Source: Jatrophihabitans sp. (GTDB lineage Bacteria > Actinomycetota > Actinomycetes > Mycobacteriales > Jatrophihabitantaceae). From it: a DNA stretch of 8,960 bases. The translations under genes were made by a program, and so were the position numbers. Positions 1 through 6,277 of this stretch are shown in pieces; the stretch's first letter is position 1; the number at the start of each line of letters is the position of its first letter. A model generated the notes under the pieces. The model ran no database searches. It was not told the origin of the DNA and worked only from the letters and a program-made list of their open reading frames with translations. The stretch lies in NCBI GenBank assembly GCA_025966255.1, contig JAOPVG010000063.1, positions 1-8,960 on the forward strand, in the 5' to 3' direction.

Positions 1-869
1 TCGTGGCCGCCGTCGCGCGATCCGATCGCCCACGGCGAGCCGACGTCCCACGACGCCGCCACGAGGCTGTTGTTCGGACCCTTGCGGTTGACCTCGCCGA
101 TGGGGTGGATCGGCGGCAGGTAGACGACGTCGAAGCCGAGCGAGGCGACATAGTCGAGGTGCTCGGTGGCGTCCTTGAGCGTGCCGTGCCGAGCCGGCCG
201 GGCTGGGGCCACCGGATCGCCGGCGAGCTCGGCGCCGATGGAGCGCGGGAAGAACTCGTACCAGGAGCCGTACAGCGCGCGCGGCCGGTCGATCCAGAGC
301 GGGTACCGCGGTGAGGCGGTGACGAACTCGCGCACCGGGTGGTCGTGGACGAGTTGCTGCAGGTAGCCGTCGAGCGCCAGGGCCACGCGGTGACCGACGT
401 CGAGCGTGGTGTCGCGCAGGGCGCGGGCCGCGGCGATCGCTCGGGGGCGGTCGGGCTTGGGCAGCGTGCGGGCGAGTTGGTCGAACAGCCGCGCCCCGGT
501 CTCGAAGTCGTTGGCGAGGTCCTCGCTGCCCTGGCCCGCCTCGATCTTGACCGTAACGGCGTGGTGCCAGGTGGAGAACGGATCGCTCCACGCCTCGATC
601 GCGAAGGACCAAGCGCCGGGGCGGGCCAGGACGATGTCCGCGCGCCACCTGTCGGTACCGGCGGCGCCGGGCTCCATGCGCACCACAGAGACCTTGCGGC
701 CGGTGGCGTCGCGCACCACCACGCTGGCGCCCACGGCGTCGTGGCCCTCGCGGAACACGTTCGCCGAAACCGGCACCGGCTCACCCGCGACGGCGCGGGC
801 CGGAAATTCGCCCGTTGTGGTGGAACCCACCACGGGCCTGACATTGGCGAGTCCGAAGCGTCCTACCAC
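1..869 (-). CDS. glgE: Alpha-1,4-glucan:maltose-1-phosphate maltosyltransferase GlgE, N-terminal part (runs off left edge)
   Basis: Cytoplasmic GH13_3 enzyme that transfers maltosyl units from maltose-1-phosphate to the non-reducing end of alpha-1,4-glucan (the GlgE pathway of actinobacteria). The 289 codons present hold the N-terminal beta-sandwich domain (about residues 1-130, with PVVGS, FPARAVAGEPVPVSA and FREGHDAVGA), a helical linker, WIDRPRALYGSWYEFFPRS, then the first barrel strand YLPPIHPIG (250-258), RKGPNN, and GSPWAIGS near the edge. The family is usually about 660-700 residues, so more than half, including the catalytic aspartate and glutamate, lies outside. The frame has a stop at 870-872. 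I chose the GTG at 867-869 because residues just after it (NVRPVVGS..GEFPARAV) match the conserved GlgE start; a later GTG at 828-830 would delete that block. There is no Shine-Dalgarno; a -10-like hexamer lies 7 nt upstream. It is transcribed away from glgP. Confidence 0.95.
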   Translation of the reverse strand, partial: MVGRFGLANVRPVVGSTTTGEFPARAVAGEPVPVSANVFREGHDAVGASVVVRDATGRKVSVVRMEPGAAGTDRWRADIVLARPGAWSFAIEAWSDPFSTWHHAVTVKIEAGQGSEDLANDFETGARLFDQLARTLPKPDRPRAIAAARALRDTTLDVGHRVALALDGYLQQLVHDHPVREFVTASPRYPLWIDRPRALYGSWYEFFPRSIGAELAGDPVAPARPARHGTLKDATEHLDYVASLGFDVVYLPPIHPIGEVNRKGPNNSLVAASWDVGSPWAIGSRDGGH

Positions 870-876
870 TCAGGCC

Positions 877-882
877 ACGTTA
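877..882 (-). promoter_or_regulatory. Candidate -10 element for glgE (leaderless)
   Basis: Read on the minus strand the hexamer is TAACGT (TANNNT class), with 7 nt between it and the GTG start at 869. That places the expected transcription start at or one base before the start codon, which fits a leaderless mRNA and the absence of a Shine-Dalgarno sequence. A weak -35-like TTGATG lies at 907-902 with a 19-nt spacer. Prediction only. Confidence 0.45.
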
Positions 883-933
883 CCCAGAAAGCCCTTCCAG
901 TCATCAATCGCGGGGGAGATAGCGCGCCGCCGG

Positions 934-949
934 TGGAAAGCGTTTCCCA
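934..949. promoter_or_regulatory. Candidate LacI-family operator between glgE and glgP
   Basis: TGGAAAGCGTTTCCCA is a 16-bp pseudo-palindrome around a central CG; half-sites TGGAAAGC and TGGGAAAC agree at 6 of 8 positions. A central CpG flanked by A/T-rich arms ending in TGG/CCA is the general form of LacI/CcpA-type sugar-regulator operators. It lies about 65 bp upstream of the glgE start and 160 bp upstream of the glgP start, closer to the glgE promoter. Which regulator binds is unknown; no regulator gene is in the window. Confidence 0.45.
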
Positions 950-1096
950 TACCAGGCGGTCCCGCGGCCCGCGACCTGGCGACGCCGATCGTCGCGGCCG
1001 GGCCCGTGGCCGGCGACAGGATCAACGAGTTCTTCGGCGGCTGAGGGAACGGTCGCAGGGCGAGGCAACGGCCGCCGTAAGCCCTTTCAGAACTGC

Positions 1097-1102
1097 TAGC
1101 GT
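1097..1102 (+). promoter_or_regulatory. Candidate -10 element for glgP (leaderless)
   Basis: TAGCGT, again of the TANNNT class, lies 7 nt before the GTG start at 1110, the same spacing as on the glgE side. No Shine-Dalgarno sequence precedes the start. No recognisable -35 box is present at 16-19 nt spacing. Prediction only. Confidence 0.42.
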
Positions 1103-1109
1103 TGGCTTA

Positions 1110-3698
1110 GTGAAGGCACTTCGACGACTGACCGTGCGGGCGGCGTATCCCGCCGAGTTGGCCAAGCTGGGCGACATCGTCGCCAACCTCCGCTGGTCCT
1201 GGCACGCAGACTCCCTGGACCTGCTCGAATCCGTGGATCCCGACCGCTGGCGCGCCTGCGGTCACGACCCGGGCCGCATGCTCGGCGAAGTCAGCGCCGA
1301 GCGGTTCGCCGTGCTCGCCCGCGACCGCAAGTTCCTGCGCCGCCTCGAGGACATCCACGATGATCTGACCGACTACCTCGAGCAGCCCCGCTGGTACCAG
1401 AACCAGCAACAAGGCCAGATCGGGACTGGTGCGCCTGCTGGTCAGGTCGCAAGCTCCCTTCCGGCATCAATCGGCTACTTCTCGCCCGAATTCGGTATCA
1501 CCGAGGTGCTGCCGCAGTACTCCGGCGGCCTCGGCATTCTCGCCGGCGATCACCTCAAGGCCGCGAGCGATCTCGGCGTCCCGATCATCGGCGTCGGGCT
1601 CCTCTACGGCGCGGGCTACTTCCGCCAGTCGCTTTCCCGTGACGGCTGGCAGCTCGAGCATTACCCGTCCCACGACCCGCGGGGGCTGCCCATCACCCCG
1701 CTCGAGAACGCCGACGGAACCCCCGCGCGAGTGTCGATCGCGCTGCCCGAGTCGCGCACGCTGCACGCCCAGGTCTGGGTGGCCCAGGTCGGCCGCGTTC
1801 CGCTGCTGCTGCTCGACAGCGACATCGAGGAGAACGACGCCGAGGCGCGGCAGGTCACTGACCGGCTCTACGGCGGCGGCAAGGAGCACCGCCTGGAGCA
1901 GGAACTGCTGCTCGGCGTCGGTGGCATCCGCGCGATCCGCGCCTACTGCGCCGTCACCGGCACTCCGGCACCGTCGGTCTTCCACACCAACGAGGGGCAC
2001 GCCGGCTTCCTCAGCGTGGAGCGGATCCGCGAGCTCGTCGAGGGCTACGGCCTCGGCTTCGACGAAGCCATGCAGGCCGTGCGCGCCGGCACCGTGTTCA
2101 CCACCCACACGCCGGTCCCGGCGGGCATAGACCGCTTCCCGCGTGAGCTCGTCGCTGCGCACCTCACCGGCATGGGCGGCCTGCCGGCCGAGCGCATCCT
2201 CGATCTCGGCGCCGAGGAAGATCCGACGATCTTCAACATGGCGCATATGGGGCTGCGCCTGGGCCAGCGCGCCAACGGCGTCTCCGTACTGCACGGCGCC
2301 GTCAGCCGGGAGATGTTCGCCGGCCTCTGGCCCGGCTTCGACACCGACGAGGTGCCGATCACGTCGGTCACCAACGGAGTGCACGCGCCCACCTGGATGT
2401 CGCGCGACATCCTCGACATCGCCGAACGGGAAGCCGGGGCATCGGTGCTTACCGACGGCCGCGGCTGGGAGGCCCTCGACAAGGTCAGCGACGCCGAGCT
2501 GTGGCGGGTGCGCAACGTGCTCCGCGACCGCCTCGTCGGCGAGATCCGGCGGCGCATGCACGAATCGGCGCTGCAGCGCGGGATGAGCAGCGCCGAGTTG
2601 GGATGGATCTCTTCGGCCTTCGATCCGGACGTCCTGACGATCGGCTTCGCCCGGCGGGTGCCGTCGTACAAGCGGCTGACGCTCATGCTGCGCGATCCTG
2701 CGCGGCTGCGCGCGCTGCTGCTCGACCCGAAGCGTCCGGTGCAGATCGTCATCGCCGGCAAGAGCCATCCGGCTGACGACGGCGGCAAGCAACTGATCGC
2801 GCAGATGGTGCACTTCGCCGACGACCCGGCGGTACGGGACCGCATCACGTTCCTGCCCGACTACGACATCGGCATGGCCCGCTTCCTCTACTGGGGCGTC
2901 GACGTCTGGCTGAACAACCCGCTGCGCCCACTCGAAGCCTGCGGTACGTCGGGGATGAAGGCGGCGCTGAACGGCGCGCTCAACCTGTCGATCATGGACG
3001 GCTGGTGGGACGAGTGGTTCGACGGTGAGAACGGCTGGGCCATTCCGTCGGCCGACGGCCTGGCTGACCCCGACCGCCGCGACGACCTCGAGGCGCACGC
3101 CCTCTACGACATCAACGAGAACAACGTGGCACCACGGTTCTACGACCGGCAGACGGACGGCGTGCCGACCCGCTGGGTGCAGATGGTGCGGCACACCCTC
3201 AAGACGCTCGGCCCGAAGGTGCTCGCCACCCGGATGGTCGGCGACTACGTCCGGCGCCTCTACGCTCCGGCCGCGGCGTCCTCGGAGCGGATGTACGCCG
3301 ACAACTTCGCCGCCGCCCGCGAGCTCGCCACCTGGCGCAGCGACGTGATCGGCGCCTGGCCGAAGGTGTCCGTGCTGCATGTCGATTCCCAGCTCTCCGG
3401 GGTCGGGGATGCGCAGCTGGGGGACACCCTGACCCTGCGGGCCGAGGTCGCGTTGGGCGGGCTCTCGCCGGACGACGTGGTCGTCGAGGCGGTCTACGGA
3501 GGCGTGGACGCGGAGGACATGCTCGCCAACGTGTCGGCGGTGCCGCTGAGCGTCGTCGAGGACGTCGACGGGATGACCCGCTACGAGGGCGAGGTGCCGC
3601 TGGACCGCACCGGCGGCTTCGGCTACACGGTGCGGGTGCTGCCGAACAACGACCTGCTGGCTTCGCCGGCCGAGCTGGGCGTCATCGCGACCGCTTGA
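1110..3698 (+). CDS. glgP: Alpha-glucan (glycogen) phosphorylase, actinobacterial type
   Basis: PLP-dependent GT35 enzyme that releases glucose-1-phosphate from the ends of alpha-1,4-glucans in the cytoplasm. The 862-residue product closely follows the M. tuberculosis GlgP pattern (also about 860 residues). An N-terminal DUF3417-type region (about 10-115, with LRWSWH and GHDP) is followed by the phosphorylase core: YSGGLGILAGDHLK (from about 137), DSDIEEN, RLYGGGKEHR, NEGHAGF, TTHTPVPAG, VTNGVHAPTW, RRVPSYKRL, AGKSHPADDGGK, and the PLP site EACGTSGMKAALNGAL with the cofactor lysine at 617. A C-terminal beta-rich tail follows. Start: the GTG at 1110 gives MKALRRLTVRAAYP, the conserved family start; the frame stays open far upstream, but that stretch opposes glgE and is not phosphorylase-like. 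A short glycine/alanine-rich insert (about residues 103-111) follows WYQNQQQ compared with my recollection of the mycobacterial protein. Divergent from glgE, convergent with metX. Confidence 0.97.
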   Translation: MKALRRLTVRAAYPAELAKLGDIVANLRWSWHADSLDLLESVDPDRWRACGHDPGRMLGEVSAERFAVLARDRKFLRRLEDIHDDLTDYLEQPRWYQNQQQGQIGTGAPAGQVASSLPASIGYFSPEFGITEVLPQYSGGLGILAGDHLKAASDLGVPIIGVGLLYGAGYFRQSLSRDGWQLEHYPSHDPRGLPITPLENADGTPARVSIALPESRTLHAQVWVAQVGRVPLLLLDSDIEENDAEARQVTDRLYGGGKEHRLEQELLLGVGGIRAIRAYCAVTGTPAPSVFHTNEGHAGFLSVERIRELVEGYGLGFDEAMQAVRAGTVFTTHTPVPAGIDRFPRELVAAHLTGMGGLPAERILDLGAEEDPTIFNMAHMGLRLGQRANGVSVLHGAVSREMFAGLWPGFDTDEVPITSVTNGVHAPTWMSRDILDIAEREAGASVLTDGRGWEALDKVSDAELWRVRNVLRDRLVGEIRRRMHESALQRGMSSAELGWISSAFDPDVLTIGFARRVPSYKRLTLMLRDPARLRALLLDPKRPVQIVIAGKSHPADDGGKQLIAQMVHFADDPAVRDRITFLPDYDIGMARFLYWGVDVWLNNPLRPLEACGTSGMKAALNGALNLSIMDGWWDEWFDGENGWAIPSADGLADPDRRDDLEAHALYDINENNVAPRFYDRQTDGVPTRWVQMVRHTLKTLGPKVLATRMVGDYVRRLYAPAAASSERMYADNFAAARELATWRSDVIGAWPKVSVLHVDSQLSGVGDAQLGDTLTLRAEVALGGLSPDDVVVEAVYGGVDAEDMLANVSAVPLSVVEDVDGMTRYEGEVPLDRTGGFGYTVRVLPNNDLLASPAELGVIATA

Positions 3699-3721
3699 CC
3701 CACCGGGAGCAGTCCGGGTCA
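3696..3721. terminator. Possible bidirectional terminator between glgP and metX
   Basis: A dyad with 6-bp perfect arms TGACCC (3696-3701) and GGGTCA (3716-3721) surrounds a 14-nt loop in which a CCGG/CCGG pairing offers an alternative fold. The left arm includes the glgP stop codon. It occupies nearly all of the 30-bp gap between two converging genes, which is where a shared terminator is expected. There is no T tract on either side, so it is not a textbook intrinsic terminator. Confidence 0.38.
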
Positions 3722-3728
3722 GGCGGGT

Positions 3729-4880
3729 TCACGCGGCGGCGGTGCGCCGGCCGGCCCGGCGCAGTGTGTGGTTGACGAGCTCGCCGACCTGCGCCGCCTC
3801 GAGAAGGAAGCCGTCGTGGCCGTAGTCGGAGGCCACGACGTGCAGTCCGTCCGCGGTGGGCAGGGCGTCGGCCAGGTGCTGCTGCAGGCGGAGCGGGTAC
3901 AACCGGTCGCTGCCGATGCCGGCCACCACGACCGGCGCCGTGACGGCGGCCAGGGCCGCGTTGACGCCGCCGCGATTGCGACCGACGTCGTGGGTGTTCA
4001 TGGCGTCGGTGAGCGCCACATAGCTGCCGGCGTCGAAGCGCCGGACGAGCTTGTCGGCGTGGTGGTCGAGGTAGGACTGCACCGCGAACCGCTCGTCGTC
4101 GGGCTGCCGCTTGCGGCCGAAGCGCTCATCCAGCTCCCGCTCGCCGCGATAGGTCAGGTGCGCGATGCGGCGGGCGAGGCCGAGTCCGGTCGCCGGGCCC
4201 CGCGGTTGGTCGTAGTAATCGCCGCCGTGCCAGTCGGGATCGTCGGTGATCGCGTGCAGCTGCGCGGTCTGCGTGCCGATCTGGTCGGCCGTGGCCGCCG
4301 CGCCAGTGGCGAGTACGAGCGCCGAGCCGACGCGGTCGGGGAAGCCGATTGCCCACTCGAGCGCCCGCATCCCGCCCATCGATCCACCCAACACAGCGGT
4401 GAAGCGCTCGATGCCAAGGTGGTCGGCAAGCAGGGCCTCGGCGCGCACCTGGTCGCGGATCGTGATCCGCGGGAACCGCGAACCGTAGGGTCGCCCGTCC
4501 GGTGCCGAGGACGACGGGCCGGTGCTGCCCTGGCAGCCGCCGAGCACATTGCCGGCCACGACGAACCAGCGCTCGGTGTCCAGCGGCCGGCCCGGTCCGA
4601 CCAAGGCGGCCCACCAGCCCGGGGTGGGCTGCCCCGGTGCCTGCGCACCGGTGACGTGCGCGTCGCCGGTTAGTGCGTGCAGCACCAGCACGGCATTGAT
4701 GATGAGGCCGTGCGTGTCGCGCCGCGGCTCCCCGTAGGTCTCGTAGGCGAGCCGCACGGATGGCAGCCGCGCTCCGAACTCGAGGTCGAGACCCCCGAGT
4801 TCGGCGAACGAGCGCCCGGCGACGGGATCACCGTCGCGCCAGGCGCCCGTTACCGGCCGGTCAGGCCAGCTTGGCGGCAC
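3729..4880 (-). CDS. metX: Homoserine O-acetyltransferase
   Basis: Alpha/beta-hydrolase-fold enzyme transferring acetyl from acetyl-CoA to L-homoserine, giving O-acetylhomoserine for methionine synthesis. 383 residues, usual for the family. Visible motifs: [13 protein letters not shown] (66-78), [14 protein letters not shown] (111-124) near the oxyanion hole, nucleophile Ser167 in [15 protein letters not shown] (196-204), the cap helices with HLTYRGE and [28 protein letters not shown] (split between substrate-site residues), Asp325 in [11 protein letters not shown], and His355 in GHDGFLLE. Ser-Asp-His is the complete catalytic triad. The only start ahead of the conserved core is the GTG at 4878-4880, which lies inside the end of metY and gives a 20-bp overlap; no Shine-Dalgarno is visible before it, so translation is probably coupled to metY. 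Acyl specificity (acetyl versus succinyl) is assigned from resemblance to mycobacterial MetX and the neighbouring metY, not shown by the sequence alone. Confidence 0.95.
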   Translation of the reverse strand: MPPSWPDRPVTGAWRDGDPVAGRSFAELGGLDLEFGARLPSVRLAYETYGEPRRDTHGLIINAVLVLHALTGDAHVTGAQAPGQPTPGWWAALVGPGRPLDTERWFVVAGNVLGGCQGSTGPSSSAPDGRPYGSRFPRITIRDQVRAEALLADHLGIERFTAVLGGSMGGMRALEWAIGFPDRVGSALVLATGAAATADQIGTQTAQLHAITDDPDWHGGDYYDQPRGPATGLGLARRIAHLTYRGERELDERFGRKRQPDDERFAVQSYLDHHADKLVRRFDAGSYVALTDAMNTHDVGRNRGGVNAALAAVTAPVVVAGIGSDRLYPLRLQQHLADALPTADGLHVVASDYGHDGFLLEAAQVGELVNHTLRRAGRRTAAA

Positions 4881-6177
4881 GAAAGCCCGCGTCCAGGTCG
4901 GCCAGGATGTCCGCGACGTTCTCGATGCCGACGGCGAGGCGAACCAGGCCCGGTGTGACGCCAGTGGCGGCCTGTTCGTCCACGCTGAGCTGCGAGTGGG
5001 TGGTCGATGCCGGGTGGATCACCAGGCTGCGCACGTCGCCGATGTTGGCCACGTGGCTGTGCAGCTCGAGCGCCTCCACGAAGCGCTTGCCGGCCTCAAC
5101 GCCACCGGCGATCTCGAAGGCGAGAACGCCGCCCGCGCCGAGCGGTGCGTACTTGCGGGCGCGCTCGTGCCACGGGCTGGACGCCAGGCCTGCGTAGTTC
5201 ACGCTCAGCACCTCGTCGCGCCGCTGCAGCCACTCGGCCACGACCTGGGCGTTGGCGACGTGCCGCTCCACCCGCAGGCTCAGCGTCTCGATGCCCTGCG
5301 CCAGCAGGAAGGCGTTGAACGGCGAGATCGCCGCACCGATGTCACGCAGCAGTTGCACCCGGGCCTTGAGGATGAAGGCGAGGTTGGCGCCGAGCGGCGA
5401 GCCGACACCGAGGTCCCGGGCGTAGACCAAACCGTGATAGCTCGGATCGGGCGTGTTGTAGTTCGGGAACTTGGCCGGGTCGGCCGCGAAGTCGAAGCGG
5501 CCGGCGTCGACGATGACGCCGCCGATCGCGGTGCCGTGCCCGCCCAGGTACTTGGTGGCCGAGTGCACCACGATGTCCGCGCCGTGCTCGAAGGGGCGGA
5601 TGAGGTACGGCGTCGCGATGGTGTTGTCGACGACGAGCGGCACTCCGGCGTCGTGCGCCACTGCCGCCACGGCCTCGATGTCGAGGATGTCGATCTGCGG
5701 ATTGCTGATCGTCTCGGCGAAGAGGGCCTTCGTGTTCGGCCGCACGGCGGCGCGCCACTCGTCGATGTCGTCGGGGTTGTTGACGAAGCTGACCGAGATC
5801 CCGATCTTGGGGAAGGTGTAGTGGAAGAGGTTGTACGTGCCGCCGTAGAGCCGGGCGCTGGAGACGATGTGATCGCCGGCCTCGGCGAGGTTGAGCAGCG
5901 CGATTGTCTCGGCCGCCTGGCCGCTACTCGTGAGCAGTGCTCCCACGCCGCCCTCGAGCGAGGCGATGCGGTCCTCGACCGCGGCCTGGGTCGGGTTCAT
6001 GATGCGGGTGTAGATGTTGCCGAACTCCTTCAGGGCGAAGAGGTTCGAGGCGTGCTCGGTGCTGTCGAACGTGTACGAGGTCGTCTGATAGATCGGCAGC
6101 GCCCGGGCGTGCTGCTCGCCGTCGGGCGTCTGGCCGGCGTGGATCTGACGGGTCTCGAAGGACCAGGCATCGGACAT
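4861..6177 (-). CDS. metY: O-acetylhomoserine sulfhydrylase (aminocarboxypropyltransferase)
   Basis: Cytoplasmic PLP enzyme of the Cys/Met-metabolism (cystathionine gamma-synthase-like) family; it makes homocysteine from O-acetylhomoserine and sulfide, the step after MetX. 438 residues, a usual MetY length and longer than typical gamma-synthases (about 380-400). Motifs: ETRQIHAGQ (8-16), [10 protein letters not shown] (28-37), YTRIMNPT (56-63), SSGQAAE (84-90) for phosphate binding, [34 protein letters not shown] (182-195), PLP lysine 209 in [12 protein letters not shown], and the C-terminal [14 protein letters not shown] (384-397). ATG codons occur at 6183 and 6177; AGGAG at 6188-6184 abuts the first and is 6 nt from the second, so the second (MSDAWSF) is chosen. 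The frame is open further upstream to 6540 but that part is antisense to the next gene and unlike MetY. It leads a metY-metX operon, divergent from the acetoacetyl-CoA synthetase gene. Confidence 0.95.
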   Translation of the reverse strand: MSDAWSFETRQIHAGQTPDGEQHARALPIYQTTSYTFDSTEHASNLFALKEFGNIYTRIMNPTQAAVEDRIASLEGGVGALLTSSGQAAETIALLNLAEAGDHIVSSARLYGGTYNLFHYTFPKIGISVSFVNNPDDIDEWRAAVRPNTKALFAETISNPQIDILDIEAVAAVAHDAGVPLVVDNTIATPYLIRPFEHGADIVVHSATKYLGGHGTAIGGVIVDAGRFDFAADPAKFPNYNTPDPSYHGLVYARDLGVGSPLGANLAFILKARVQLLRDIGAAISPFNAFLLAQGIETLSLRVERHVANAQVVAEWLQRRDEVLSVNYAGLASSPWHERARKYAPLGAGGVLAFEIAGGVEAGKRFVEALELHSHVANIGDVRSLVIHPASTTHSQLSVDEQAATGVTPGLVRLAVGIENVADILADLDAGFRAAKLA

Positions 6178-6183
6178 GAGCAT

Positions 6184-6188
6184 CTCCT
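6184..6188 (-). promoter_or_regulatory. Ribosome binding site deciding the metY start
   Basis: AGGAG on the minus strand is directly adjacent to the upstream ATG (6183-6181), too close to serve it, and 6 nt from the ATG at 6177-6175. This favours the downstream start. It is the only strong Shine-Dalgarno sequence seen before any full gene in the window. Confidence 0.75.
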
Positions 6189-6197
6189 GGGTGCGGT

Positions 6198-6213
6198 CAA
6201 CAACTCTTTGTTG
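6198..6213. repeat. Perfect inverted repeat (6-bp arms, 4-bp spacer) upstream of metY
   Basis: CAACAACTCTTTGTTG has perfect arms CAACAA and TTGTTG around CTCT. It lies 21-36 bp upstream of the metY start and overlaps the transcription start expected from the TACGAT hexamer at 6222-6217. That position suits a repressor operator for metYX; a weak RNA hairpin is the alternative. It does not fit the McbR sulfur-regulator consensus TAGAC-N6-GTCTA, of which only one half (GTCTA, 6213-6217) is present. The binding protein is unknown. Confidence 0.5.
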
Positions 6214-6265
6214 TCTATCGTATACATAGGCATTGGGTCGTGCTGGGGGCCAGCCCAGTGCTCGG

Positions 6266-6271
6266 TAGGTT
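6266..6271 (+). promoter_or_regulatory. Candidate -10 element for the acetoacetyl-CoA synthetase gene (leaderless)
   Basis: TAGGTT (TANNNT class) is followed by 6 nt and then the ATG at 6278, so the expected transcription start coincides with the start codon. The same bases include AGG, which could instead be a poor Shine-Dalgarno at 8-nt spacing. No convincing -35 is seen. Confidence 0.35.
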
Positions 6272-6277
6272 GCCTTC

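Larger units (their letters stand above)
870..1109. other. Divergent glgE-glgP control region
   Basis: This 240-bp stretch separates the two divergent glucan genes. It contains the candidate LacI-type operator and the two facing -10-like hexamers listed separately. I see no gene with a credible start here. The segment 952-1044 has a coding-like third-position GC pattern but no start codon (see findings). Confidence 0.7.
6178..6277. other. Divergent control region between metY and the acetoacetyl-CoA synthetase gene
   Basis: This 100-bp gap contains an AT-rich island (about 6196-6235) that stands out from the surrounding GC-rich DNA. The island holds the 6+4+6 inverted repeat, a GTATAC core (6220-6225), and on the minus strand TACGAT (6222-6217), a possible -10 for metY. 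There is no gene in it. Confidence 0.65.

Noticed and set aside
339..1109. Upstream extension of the glgP reading frame to a GTG at 339
   Set aside because: The extension is antisense to glgE, its peptide is Arg/Gly/Ala-rich with no phosphorylase similarity, and the GTG at 1110 gives the conserved GlgP N-terminus.
1467..3380. 637-codon open frame on the minus strand inside glgP
   Set aside because: It is a GC-rich antisense shadow: its composition is Arg/Val/His/Asp/Gly-rich with no domain, and the plus frame is an unmistakable complete GlgP.
6202..6217. McbR-type operator (TAGAC-N6-GTCTA) ahead of metY
   Set aside because: Only the GTCTA half is present; the expected partner position reads AACTC.
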